Below, piece by piece: positions 37,062-45,744 of a stretch of 64,000 nt of DNA (its first letter is position 1; every line of letters begins with the position of its first letter). The notes under the pieces are model-generated. The model did not search any database, was not told where the DNA came from, and worked only from the letters and a program-made list of their open reading frames with translations. Origin of the DNA: Flavobacterium indicum GPTSA100-9 = DSM 17447 (GTDB lineage: Bacteria; Bacteroidota; Bacteroidia; Flavobacteriales; Flavobacteriaceae); assembly GCF_000455605.1 (NCBI RefSeq), contig NC_017025.1, positions 1,178,001 through 1,242,000 of the forward strand. The letters are read 5' to 3'. Position numbers and translations under genes: made by a program.

Positions 37062-38681
37062 CTATTTTTCAACTTTAATAAAAAACTGTTTTGTTGCTAC
37101 TTCAATTTCTTCAATTTTTATTTTTTTATCAACTTTTAGTTCTTGTAAAGTAGTTGTAGGATAGATTCTGGTTTCTGTACCTTTGATAAAAATATCTACT
37201 GGCATATTAAAATTATTTACACAATTTATCCATTGATAAGAAAGTTTTTTACCTTCTTTACTTAATTTTAATTTTGGAATTTGAGTTGTAGTTAAATATT
37301 GTTCAAATACTTTTGATAAATCTAATCCTGTTTCTTTATTGAAATAATCTAAAACTGTTTTGGTGTCAATAATTTGTTTTTTAAAAGTTTCAGAGTAAGA
37401 ATATAAAAGTTTCCACCATTTTGAATCATCATTAATTATATGTCTGATAGTATTTAGCATTAATGCGCCTTTATAATACATATCGCCACTGCCTTCTCTA
37501 TTTACTCCAAATTGTCCAATAATGGGTTTGTCGTTGCTTACACTTTTAGACTGTCCATTTATATATTTTTGTGCTTCTTCATACCCTTTAATGCACTCTA
37601 TAAAAACGGTTTCTGTATACGTAGTAAAACCTTCATGAATCCACATATCAGCAATGTCTTTGCTTGTAATGCTATTTCCAAACCATTCATGACCCGTTTC
37701 ATGTATGGTAATGTAATCAAAAAATAGTCCGGCTCCTGTACCTGAAATATCATAACCCATATAGCCTTTTTTATATTTATTTCCATAGGCTACGGCACTT
37801 TGATGTTCCATTCCTAAATATGGAGTTTCTACTAATTTGTAACCATCCTCCCAAAATGGATATTTTCCAAATTTAGATTGAAAACAGTCCATCATAGGTT
37901 TTACATCATTATCAAAATGTTTTTTGGCTTTTTCTTCATTTTCGCGCAATACATAGTAATCCAAATCCAATCCTTGATGATGGTCGTGTATATGAACATA
38001 ATCGGCTACATTCACTGTGATGTCATAATTGTTAATTGGGTTTTTAACTTCCCAATCCCAACGTGTATACCCATCTTTTAAATCTGTAGACCCCATAAAT
38101 CGTCCGTTAGAAACATTCATTAAACCGTTCGGAACCGCTACTTTTATACTTGCTCCATTGTCAGGTTCATCGGTTTGTGAATCTTTGCAAGGATACCATA
38201 AGCTCGCTCCAGTGCCTTGAACAGCTACTCCAATCCATGGATTCCCTTTTGTATCTTTTTTAAAAACAAATCCTCCATCCCAAGGGGCATTTTTTGCAAT
38301 TTTAGGCTTACCACTGTAATTAAACTGAATTGATTGTATTGTTCCTTTTTTTAATTCTTCAGGAAATTCTATGAATACTGCATCAAATTCTCTTTTATAG
38401 TTTAATTTTTTTGTGTTCCATACTATTGATTCAATTTGCATGTTTTCAAATAAATCCACTTGAATCTTAGAAGTTGCATCATCAATTTTAAATACAATTT
38501 CATTAAAACCTTTAATACTTTTCTCTGAAGGATTGATCGTTAGGTCTAAATTATATCTAAGTACATCATAACAAGTTCTTTCCTCTCGTAATCCACCTTG
38601 TAAAGTGTCTTTTCTTGTTGTTTGAGCTTCAATTTGTTGAAAACCTACTACAAGTAATGTAGTTAAAAGTATTTTTTTCAT
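37062..38681 (-). CDS. M1 family metallopeptidase (second copy, shorter form)
   Basis: 539 aa with a signal peptide (MKKILLTTLLVVGFQQIEAQ). The M1 catalytic elements are GMEHQSAVAYGN (the GxMEN-equivalent), the zinc site HETGHEWFGN and the downstream Glu in WIHEGFTTYTE. Unlike the copy at 1598, it lacks the C-terminal helical domain and ends with a small beta domain after the catalytic core. Likely a periplasmic or outer-surface aminopeptidase. Not part of an evident operon. Confidence 0.92.
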   Translation of the reverse strand: MKKILLTTLLVVGFQQIEAQTTRKDTLQGGLREERTCYDVLRYNLDLTINPSEKSIKGFNEIVFKIDDATSKIQVDLFENMQIESIVWNTKKLNYKREFDAVFIEFPEELKKGTIQSIQFNYSGKPKIAKNAPWDGGFVFKKDTKGNPWIGVAVQGTGASLWYPCKDSQTDEPDNGASIKVAVPNGLMNVSNGRFMGSTDLKDGYTRWDWEVKNPINNYDITVNVADYVHIHDHHQGLDLDYYVLRENEEKAKKHFDNDVKPMMDCFQSKFGKYPFWEDGYKLVETPYLGMEHQSAVAYGNKYKKGYMGYDISGTGAGLFFDYITIHETGHEWFGNSITSKDIADMWIHEGFTTYTETVFIECIKGYEEAQKYINGQSKSVSNDKPIIGQFGVNREGSGDMYYKGALMLNTIRHIINDDSKWWKLLYSYSETFKKQIIDTKTVLDYFNKETGLDLSKVFEQYLTTTQIPKLKLSKEGKKLSYQWINCVNNFNMPVDIFIKGTETRIYPTTTLQELKVDKKIKIEEIEVATKQFFIKVEK

Positions 38682-38748
38682 ATTTTCAAATATCTAATAT
38701 CTTAAGAATTAGTAGACTTTTTCAGATTTTTGTTACTAATGTCCAAAA

Positions 38749-38775
38749 AAAAACGAGGAAATTTATCCTCGTTTT
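38749..38775 (-). terminator. Rho-independent terminator after the SprB-repeat adhesin gene
   Basis: Arms AACGAGGA (38752-38759) and TCCTCGTT (38766-38773); on the minus strand the stem runs into a T tract. Confidence 0.88.
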
Positions 38776-38791
38776 TTAGTTATTTACTTTT

Positions 38792-41700
38792 TTATTTTTT
38801 AATTATTTTAATCAACTTTGATAATCCACCTGTTTTTATTTTTATAAAATAGGTTGCACTTGGAAGTGAAGTTACATCAAGTTGTAGTTCATTTGTTGTG
38901 TTTTTCAATTGAATTACTTGTTGACCAATCATGTTAATAACTTCAATATCTTCAATCACTTGATTATTTTTTAAATATAAAATATCAGATGTTGGATTTG
39001 GATAAAAACTTAAATTAGAATTTACAAAATTATCAATACTTAAACTTGTAACTGTTACACAAGTTGAAAAAGTTGAACATCCACCCAATGTTATTTCTAC
39101 TTTATAGTCTCCAACAACAGTTGGTGTGAATGTTTGATTCGTTTCTCCAGTTAAAATAGTATTTGGACATTGATACCATTGATAACTCGCACCAGATAAA
39201 TTGGCTTGTAAAACTCCTGAATTTAATGTTACTGAATTATCAAGAGGAGCTGGTTCTGTGATTGTAAAGTTTACTGAAGTTGTACAGCCATTGGCATCAG
39301 TAATAGTACATGTCCAAGTTCCAGCAGTTAAGCCCGTAACAGAAGTTGTTCCGTCTCCTGTTGGATTACCTGGTGTCCAATTGTAAGTATAACCACCTGC
39401 ACCTCCAGTTGGAATATTGATTGAAGCCGCACCGTTGCTACCACCATTACAAGAAACATTGGTTTGTGACAGAGCCGTTGCAATTAACGCAGTGGGTTGT
39501 GTAATGGTAAAGTTCACTGAAGTTGTACAAGAATTAGCATCAGTAATAGTACATGTCCAAGTTCCAGCAGTTAAGCCTGTAACAGAAGTTGTTCCGTCTC
39601 CTGTTGGATTACCTGGTGTCCAATCGTAAGTATAACCACCCGCACCTCCAGTTGGAATATTGATTGAAGCCGCACCGTTGCTACCACCATTACAAGAAAT
39701 ATTGGTTTGTGACAGAGCCGTTGCAATTAACGCAGTGGGTTGTGTAATGGTAAAGTTCACAGAAGTTGTACAAGAATTAGCATCAGTAATAGTACATGTC
39801 CAAGTTCCAGCAGTTAAGCCCGTAACAGAAGTTGTTCCGTCTCCTGTTGGATTACCTGGTGTCCAATCGTAAGTATAACCACCGGCACCTCCAGTTGGAA
39901 TATTGATTGAAGCCGCACCGTTGCTACCACCATTACAAGAAATATTGGTTTGCGACTGAGCCGATGCAATTAACGCAGTGGGTTGTGTAATGGTAAAGTT
40001 CACAGAAGTTGTACAGCCATTGGCATCAGTAACGGTACACGTCCAAGTTCCAGCAGTTAAGCCTGTAACAGAAGTTGTTCCGTCTCCTGTTGGATTACCA
40101 GGAGTCCAATTGTAAGTATAACCACCTGCACCTCCAGTTGGAATATTGATTGAAGCCGCACCGTTGCTACCACCATTACAAGAAATATTGGTTTGTGACA
40201 GAGCCGTTGCGTTTAACGCAGTGGGTTGTGTAATGGTAAAGTTCACAGAAGTTGTACAAGAATTAGCATCAGTAATAGTACATGTCCAAGTTCCAGCAGT
40301 TAAGCCCGTAACAGAAGTTGTTCCGTCTCCTGTTGGATTACCTGGTGTCCAGTTATAGGTATAACCACCGGCACCTCCAGTTGGAATATTGATTGAAGCC
40401 GCACCGTTGCTACCTCCATTACAAGAAACATTGGTTTGTGACAGAGCCGTTGCAATTAACGCAGTGGGTTGTGTAATTGTAAAGTTCACTGAAGTTGTAC
40501 AAGAATTAGCATCAGTAATAGTACATGTCCAAGTTCCAGCAGTTAAGCCTGTAACAGAAGTTGTTCCGTCTCCCGTAGGGTTACCTGGCGTCCAATCATA
40601 AGTATAACCACCAGCACCTCCAGTTGGAGTATTAATTGAAGCAGCACCATTCGAACCTCCATTACAAGAAACATTATTTTGAAATAGAGCAGTTACACTT
40701 AATGCAGGTGGTTGCGTAATAGTGAAATTTGTTGATTTTGTACAACCATTGGCATCAGTAACGGTACACGTCCAGGTACCTGCAGTTAAACCGGTAACAG
40801 TAGTTGTTCCGTCTCCTGAAGGATTACCTGGAGTCCAATTGTAAGTATAACCTCCGGTACCACCAGTAGGAGTATTTATTGAAGCCGCACCATTGCTACC
40901 ACCATTACAAGAAACATTGGTTTGAGAAGCTGGGTTTACATTAATTGTTGATGGTTGAGTAATCGTAAAGTTTCTTGTCGTCGTACATCCATTGGCATCT
41001 GTAACGGTACATGTCCAGAGACCTGCAGTTAAACCGGTAACAGAAGTTGTTCCGTCACCTGTAGGGTTGCCCGGAGTCCAGTTATACGTATAACCACCCG
41101 CACCTCCAGTTGGAGTATTAATTGAAGCAGCACCATTCGCACCTCCATTACAAGAAACATTGGTTTGCGACTGAGCCGTTGCATTTAATACTGTTGGTTG
41201 TGTTATTGTAAAATTATATGATGCAGTACATCCACTTGAGTCGGTAACGGTACATGTCCAAGTTCCAGCAGTTAAGCCTGTAACAGATGTTGTTCCGTCT
41301 CCTGATGGATTGCCAGGAGTCCAATTATAGGTATACCCTCCTGAACCACCTGTGGCATTATTTACCATTGCTGCACCTGAAGCACCTCCATTACATGCGA
41401 CATTAGTTTGCGATAAAGGATTTAATACAATATCACATAGATTTATAATTGTAATTGTAAATTGTTTTTCAAAAAATAATCCGCCTTGATCCGTTGTTCT
41501 AACTCTAATTGAATAACTGTTTTGCAATTCAAAATCTGGACTTAGATTAATTCGCAATGCATTACTTGAAATATTAAATGCTGCATTATCAGTACTTCCA
41601 GTTCCAGATACTAAAGAATAGGTAAAAGTATTTCCTGCATCGGGATCGGTAGAACTAAAGTTTCCAATTGTAGTATTAGCAGGAACATTTTCATTTGTTG

Positions 41701-42547
41701 AACTTGAACTTAATGTAATATCAGTTGGTGAATTATTAGGAGTTGATATAGTGAAAACTGGATTTGAACCTGGGAAATTTGAACCGCCTGGATTTAAATC
41801 ATAGGTTGTTGTTTCATTTCTATTCCAATTTGATATAGTTGATATTGCAGAAATTAAACTACTTTTTGTTCCTGTTTTTGGACCTATATAAACATTATTG
41901 TCTCCATGATAACCACTTAAACTAGGATCGTAACTAAGTGAGATAGCATTTGTACCTAAGGTTAAAGAGGGTGGAAGGTATGAATTTCCATTGTTATTAA
42001 CTCCTGAGCCAGAAACTAAAAATTGTCCTGCAATCTGAGGTACACCGTTGTGTGTTGTTGCAAATGGATTACACCAAGCAAAAACATAAGTTGTGACGTT
42101 TGTTGGACTTGAGCCTTGGAAAATAAACCAATTGTCTCCTCCGGCAGGTGAAGGGCAAGCAGTTGTTAATGTATTTGTCCAACCTGTAACAGATACAGTA
42201 CCTGGAAGGCCAGTAATTACAGGTGTTCCAGAAGCTGCATTAATTGTAAATTTGGTAACAGTACCAGCAGCCATTGCTGATGTTAATGTCCATTGAATTG
42301 ATCCTTCCGAAGTATTTGCAGTTGAAACAGTACTAAAAGTTCCAGTTGCTTCATCAAATGCATAATCAGTTATACGAACAACAGTTCCTGCACTTAATGG
42401 AACTAAATTTACAATGGCCATCTCATAGGGAACGGCGTCATAATTTATTCCAACTATGGCCATGTCACCAGCAGTTAAAGTTGTTTGAGCTTTTATTGTG
42501 GTAAGATAGCTCATTAAAAATCCAAAGAAAAGTAATTTTTTAAACAT
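38792..42547 (-). CDS. SprB-repeat cell-surface protein with T9SS type A sorting signal
   Basis: 1251 aa. Signal peptide (MFKKLLFFGFLMSYLTTIKAQ); N-terminal beta-rich domain (about 22-275); cadherin-like domain (about 276-370, NNSPTDITLSSSSTNENVP); nine SprB-type repeats of 81 residues (about 376-1105) with SCNGG, GGYTYNWTPG and TWTCTVTDANGC landmarks; an immunoglobulin-like YQWYQCPN segment; and a C-terminal T9SS type A domain (SFYPNPTSDILYLKN to the basic end). The T9SS signal predicts export through the type IX system and attachment to the surface. SprB in F. johnsoniae is the gliding adhesin; this protein is far shorter and an adhesin role is inferred. Repeats 7 and 8 are identical in protein sequence. 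Confidence 0.92.
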   Translation of the reverse strand: MFKKLLFFGFLMSYLTTIKAQTTLTAGDMAIVGINYDAVPYEMAIVNLVPLSAGTVVRITDYAFDEATGTFSTVSTANTSEGSIQWTLTSAMAAGTVTKFTINAASGTPVITGLPGTVSVTGWTNTLTTACPSPAGGDNWFIFQGSSPTNVTTYVFAWCNPFATTHNGVPQIAGQFLVSGSGVNNNGNSYLPPSLTLGTNAISLSYDPSLSGYHGDNNVYIGPKTGTKSSLISAISTISNWNRNETTTYDLNPGGSNFPGSNPVFTISTPNNSPTDITLSSSSTNENVPANTTIGNFSSTDPDAGNTFTYSLVSGTGSTDNAAFNISSNALRINLSPDFELQNSYSIRVRTTDQGGLFFEKQFTITIINLCDIVLNPLSQTNVACNGGASGAAMVNNATGGSGGYTYNWTPGNPSGDGTTSVTGLTAGTWTCTVTDSSGCTASYNFTITQPTVLNATAQSQTNVSCNGGANGAASINTPTGGAGGYTYNWTPGNPTGDGTTSVTGLTAGLWTCTVTDANGCTTTRNFTITQPSTINVNPASQTNVSCNGGSNGAASINTPTGGTGGYTYNWTPGNPSGDGTTTVTGLTAGTWTCTVTDANGCTKSTNFTITQPPALSVTALFQNNVSCNGGSNGAASINTPTGGAGGYTYDWTPGNPTGDGTTSVTGLTAGTWTCTITDANSCTTSVNFTITQPTALIATALSQTNVSCNGGSNGAASINIPTGGAGGYTYNWTPGNPTGDGTTSVTGLTAGTWTCTITDANSCTTSVNFTITQPTALNATALSQTNISCNGGSNGAASINIPTGGAGGYTYNWTPGNPTGDGTTSVTGLTAGTWTCTVTDANGCTTSVNFTITQPTALIASAQSQTNISCNGGSNGAASINIPTGGAGGYTYDWTPGNPTGDGTTSVTGLTAGTWTCTITDANSCTTSVNFTITQPTALIATALSQTNISCNGGSNGAASINIPTGGAGGYTYDWTPGNPTGDGTTSVTGLTAGTWTCTITDANSCTTSVNFTITQPTALIATALSQTNVSCNGGSNGAASINIPTGGAGGYTYNWTPGNPTGDGTTSVTGLTAGTWTCTITDANGCTTSVNFTITEPAPLDNSVTLNSGVLQANLSGASYQWYQCPNTILTGETNQTFTPTVVGDYKVEITLGGCSTFSTCVTVTSLSIDNFVNSNLSFYPNPTSDILYLKNNQVIEDIEVINMIGQQVIQLKNTTNELQLDVTSLPSATYFIKIKTGGLSKLIKIIKK
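39233..41422 (-). repeat. Nine tandem 243-bp repeats encoding SprB modules
   Basis: The period is 243 bp (81 codons) with nine units. The seven or so units nearest the 3' end are nearly identical at DNA level, while the first (5' end of the gene) is the most divergent, suggesting recent expansion by unequal recombination from the C-terminal side. Open frames seen on the other strand recur at the same 243-bp spacing and are shadows. Confidence 0.93.
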
Positions 42548-42581
42548 AGTTACTATTTTTAATTAGTATAAATTTATAAAA

Positions 42582-42615
42582 AAATTCGGATTATTTTTTA
42601 AAATAATCCGAATTT
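42582..42615 (-). terminator. Perfect 16-bp stem terminator after the tail-collar gene
   Basis: Arms 42582-42597 and 42600-42615 are exact complements around a 2-nt centre, 3 bp after the stop codon. It separates the collar gene from the adhesin gene downstream. Confidence 0.85.
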
Positions 42616-42618
42616 AGT

Positions 42619-43269
42619 TTAAGGTCTTGTAGGATAAACACCTTGCCAACATATTATATATTGCATTGCAACAAAATTGGGAACCGTAGGAATAGGAACT
42701 GGACCTGAACCCCAAGGAGATAATGTTAATCCTGTTGGATCAAAATTTAAATTACTATTTACTGTTGAACTAATACCATTTAGGTTTTGACTAGGAGCAC
42801 TATTAGTATATAATTTAGGTGCTTCACCACCATTTGCATCTACTGTTGTTCCTAATGCATTATTGGTATTAGACGGGGTAGCATTTTGACCATTTCCTGT
42901 ACTCGCTTGTAAAACGGTATTTACTGATATACTTCCAGAAATATTTGATCCACTACCTTTAATAATGCTATGCGTATGCGGTGGCATATTAGCAGCAGTA
43001 ATTGTTGTAGATTGATTTCCACCAACTTGGCCTAATGAATAGGTACCACCTGGATGCGCACCTGAAATATTTGTACATTGAGTAGGAAACGCACCTCTTA
43101 AATCAGGAAGCTTAAATGTGGTAATACCATCGCCTCCATAAGTTGTTCCTAGAATAGAAAATAATGCAGTATACTGACTAATTGGAAGAGTTTGTCCCTC
43201 ACATGTAAAGTAACCTTGAGGTGCAAAATTTCCTGCAAATAATTTAATTGTTCCTAATAATTCTTCCAT
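42619..43269 (-). CDS. Phage tail-collar domain protein (microcystin-dependent/MdpB-like)
   Basis: 216 aa. It begins EELLGTIKLFAGNFAPQGYF, the standard start of the tail-collar family, with the collar core LPISQYTALFSILGTTYGGDG and KLPDLRGAFP, then a Gly/Asn/Thr-rich region and a conserved C-terminus (NFVAMQYIICWQGVYP). No signal peptide. Such proteins occur in phage fibres but also as chromosomal single genes in Bacteroidota without other phage genes, as here. It lies 72 bp upstream of the SprB-repeat gene on the same strand with a terminator between. Role unknown. Confidence 0.87.
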   Translation of the reverse strand: MEELLGTIKLFAGNFAPQGYFTCEGQTLPISQYTALFSILGTTYGGDGITTFKLPDLRGAFPTQCTNISGAHPGGTYSLGQVGGNQSTTITAANMPPHTHSIIKGSGSNISGSISVNTVLQASTGNGQNATPSNTNNALGTTVDANGGEAPKLYTNSAPSQNLNGISSTVNSNLNFDPTGLTLSPWGSGPVPIPTVPNFVAMQYIICWQGVYPTRP

Positions 43270-43400
43270 AATTTATACATTTAATTTGGTTAATAACTTT
43301 AGGTTAAAATTAAATTTTATTGTAAGTTAATTTTTTTTAATATCCATTAAGAAGTTAATTTTAGGTATGAAACATATTTTTCTTTGGATTAAAATAAAAA

Positions 43401-43427
43401 AACCATTACAGGTATAGTAATGGTTAA
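43401..43427 (-). terminator. Terminator after the acyl-CoA carboxylase gene
   Basis: Arms AACCATTAC (43401-43409) and GTAATGGTT (43417-43425) with a T-rich tail on the minus strand. The other sequence between 43270 and 43453 shows no gene. Confidence 0.78.
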
Positions 43428-43453
43428 ATTAAAATTTTATTATTAACGAATAA

Positions 43454-45082
43454 TTATACTTGAATTACCCCTAAATTAAACTTTTTCTCAATAGGTGCAT
43501 GGTTCGCTGCTTCAATACCCATTGAAATCCAAGTTCTTGTTTCAAGTGGATCAATTATTGCATCAGTCCATAAGCGAGAAGCAGCATAATAAGGAGAAAC
43601 TTGAGCGTCGTATTTTGCCTTTATTTTATCAAATAATTCCTTTTCTTTTACTTCATCAACAATTTCACCTTTTGCTTTTAATGAAGCCGCCTCAATTTGC
43701 ATTAATACTTTTGCTGCTTGCGCTCCACCCATAACGGCTAATTCGGCACTTGGCCATGCAAAAATTAATCTAGGATCATAAGCTTTTCCACACATAGCAT
43801 AATTTCCAGCGCCATAAGAATTACCAATAACAACGGTGAATTTAGGAACAACAGAATTAGAAACAGCATTTACCATTTTTGCGCCATCTTTGATAATTCC
43901 TCCGTGTTCCGATTTACTTCCTACCATAAATCCGGTAACATCTTGTAAAAATACTAATGGTATTTTCTTTTGATTACAATTCGCTATAAAACGTGTAGCT
44001 TTATCTGCCGAATCGGAATAAATAACCCCGCCAAATTGAATTTCTCCTTTTTTTGTTTTAGAAACTAATCGTTGATTAGCCACTATCCCAACAGCCCAAC
44101 CATCTATTCTTGCATAACCCGTAATGATAGATTGACCATAACCTGCTTTGTATTCATCAAATTCAGAATTATCAACTAATCGTTTGATGATTTCCATCAT
44201 ATCATATTGTTCCGCTCTTGATTTTGGTAAAATTCCGTAAATGTCTTTTTGTTCTAAAGCTGGTTTTACAGGTTTTTCACGATTGAAGCCTGCCTTATCA
44301 AAATCGCCCATTTTGCTCACGATATTTTTAATTCTATCTAAAGCGTCTTTATCATTTTTAGCTTTAAAATCAGTTACGCCCGAAATTTCGCAATGAGTAG
44401 TTGCACCACCTAACGTTTCATTGTCAATGTTTTCTCCAATAGCAGCTTTTACTAAATAACTTCCTGCTAAAAAAATACTTCCTGTTTTGTCGACAATTAA
44501 GGCTTCATCGCTCATAATTGGTAAGTAAGCACCACCCGCCACACAACTTCCCATAACAGCAGCAATTTGGGTAATTCCCATACTACTCATGATGGCATTG
44601 TTTCTAAAAATACGTCCAAAATGTTCTTTGTCAGGGAAAATTTCGTCTTGCAATGGTAAATAAACTCCAGCAGAATCAACCAAATATATGATAGGTAATC
44701 TGTTTTCAATTGCAATTTCTTGAGCTCTTAAGTTCTTTTTACCTGTAATAGGAAACCAAGCTCCAGCTTTAACAGTTGCATCGTTTGCAACAACGATACA
44801 CTGTTTACCTTTAATGTATCCAATTTTAACTACTACACCACCTGAAGGACAACCCCCATGTTCTTCATACATTCCGTCTCCAACAAAACCACCAATTTCA
44901 ATGCTTTTTGCTTTTTCGTCTAACAAATAGTCAATTCGTTCACGAGCAGTCATTTTTCCTTCTGCATGTAATTTATCAATACGTTTTTGTCCGCCTCCTA
45001 ATTTTACTTTAGCAAATTTTTGAAGCATCTCTGAAACCAATAGTTTGTTGTGGTCTTCGTTTTTGTTAAAATTAATATCCAT
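43454..45082 (-). CDS. Acyl-CoA carboxylase beta subunit (carboxyltransferase; propionyl- or methylcrotonyl-CoA type)
   Basis: 542 aa, full length. The N-terminus has GGGQKRIDKLHAEGKMTARERID, the CoA- and biotin-binding domains carry GGCPSGGVVVKIGYIKG, SAGVYLPLQDEIFPD and a late GNSYGAGNYAMCGKAYDPR oxyanion motif. The sequence leans towards methylcrotonyl-CoA carboxylase beta (MCC-like EIFPDKEHFGRIF) rather than PccB, so leucine breakdown is likely but not certain. The biotin-carrying alpha subunit is not in the window. It starts 19 bp after the tau stop codon of dnaX. Confidence 0.9.
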   Translation of the reverse strand: MDINFNKNEDHNKLLVSEMLQKFAKVKLGGGQKRIDKLHAEGKMTARERIDYLLDEKAKSIEIGGFVGDGMYEEHGGCPSGGVVVKIGYIKGKQCIVVANDATVKAGAWFPITGKKNLRAQEIAIENRLPIIYLVDSAGVYLPLQDEIFPDKEHFGRIFRNNAIMSSMGITQIAAVMGSCVAGGAYLPIMSDEALIVDKTGSIFLAGSYLVKAAIGENIDNETLGGATTHCEISGVTDFKAKNDKDALDRIKNIVSKMGDFDKAGFNREKPVKPALEQKDIYGILPKSRAEQYDMMEIIKRLVDNSEFDEYKAGYGQSIITGYARIDGWAVGIVANQRLVSKTKKGEIQFGGVIYSDSADKATRFIANCNQKKIPLVFLQDVTGFMVGSKSEHGGIIKDGAKMVNAVSNSVVPKFTVVIGNSYGAGNYAMCGKAYDPRLIFAWPSAELAVMGGAQAAKVLMQIEAASLKAKGEIVDEVKEKELFDKIKAKYDAQVSPYYAASRLWTDAIIDPLETRTWISMGIEAANHAPIEKKFNLGVIQV

Positions 45083-45101
45083 AGTTGTTTGTTAGTTTGT
45101 T

Positions 45102-45743
45102 TTATATATCTAATTCAAATAGATTCCTAAATTGTTCAATTGTAGGATTTAATTCTTTAAAATGATTGAATTTATCTTCGTTAGTGTAATGTACTTTAGG
45201 TTTAAAAGTTTCGATTACGGTGATTTTTATTTTTATATCAAAATTTTTTAATTTGGTTTTTAAATAAGAAATCACTTCGGCATATTTGCTTTCAAAATCT
45301 TCCTTGGAACCTTGATTAGGGAATTCTAATAGAATATTGTGTCCCATTTTAATGGGTTTACTTAAGGTCATGTAAGACATTAGTATCTTTTTACCTTTTT
45401 GGTCTAGAAGGTTAACATAATCATTCCAATGTTGTTCTAAATCTTCTTGAGAAAACTCTTCTACAGGATGTTCTCCAATTTCCTCTTCATTCGCTTTTTG
45501 TTGTAATTCTATTTCTTTTATAGATTTTAAACCTGAAATAGAGAGGGGAGAAATTCTTTTTTTATCAGAAGGAATGGTTGATTTTTGAACGATTTGTTCT
45601 ACCTTCTCTTCAATTTTTTGAATTGGCTGTATGGTTTCAGTCTTTTCATTTTGTGGGGCTGAAGATGTAACTTTTACAGGAATTTCAACTCTATTTCCAT
45701 TTACAATGGAAGATGGAATTATATAGAATTTAGCTTTTTTTTT
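45102..45743 (-). CDS. dnaX: DnaX tau-specific C-terminal region, read in the -1 frame
   Basis: From the A run at 45735-45744 the -1 frame is open for about 213 codons to TAA at 45102-45104. It starts KKKAKFYIIPSSIVNGNR, passes a Glu/Lys/Pro-rich linker, then LSISGLKSIKEIELQQK, and ends with a compact domain (FSQEDLEQHWNDYVNLLDQ ... FRNLFELDI). That is the tau C-terminal part known from Flavobacterial DnaX, which binds DnaB helicase and polymerase alpha. It has no start codon of its own near the beginning; the first ATG (45380) is deep inside the domain. It therefore needs a frameshift or slippage from the upstream frame. Confidence 0.85.
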   Translation of the reverse strand, partial: KKKAKFYIIPSSIVNGNRVEIPVKVTSSAPQNEKTETIQPIQKIEEKVEQIVQKSTIPSDKKRISPLSISGLKSIKEIELQQKANEEEIGEHPVEEFSQEDLEQHWNDYVNLLDQKGKKILMSYMTLSKPIKMGHNILLEFPNQGSKEDFESKYAEVISYLKTKLKNFDIKIKITVIETFKPKVHYTNEDKFNHFKELNPTIEQFRNLFELDI

Positions 45744-45744
45744 T
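45687..45744 (-). promoter_or_regulatory. dnaX slippery A-run (A AAA AAG) with possible downstream stem
   Basis: On the minus strand G is followed by ten A and a G (45744-45735, 45734). In the zero frame the last two codons are AAA AAG, so the heptamer A AAA AAG is phased as in the E. coli dnaX frameshift signal. Three nt later AAUUCUAU (45730-45723) can pair with AUAGAGUU (45694-45687, one G-U), enclosing a 7-bp hairpin with loop GUA (arms 45711-45705 and 45701-45695). The zero-frame stop is at 45721-45719. Confidence 0.6.

Noticed and set aside
39201..40601. Several 61-70-aa plus-strand frames, all alike
   Set aside because: They recur every 243 bp opposite the SprB repeats and are antisense shadows of one repeated gene.
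39233..41422. Regularly spaced repeats that might suggest a CRISPR array
   Set aside because: Units are 243 bp, coding and lack unique spacers; they encode SprB protein modules.
42619..43269. Prophage remnant
   Set aside because: Only a collar-domain gene is present; no other phage gene lies within several kb on either side.
45102..45380. Separate 92-aa gene starting at ATG 45380
   Set aside because: The frame continues open upstream to the dnaX A run and the sequence is the tau C-terminus, so the internal ATG is not a gene start.
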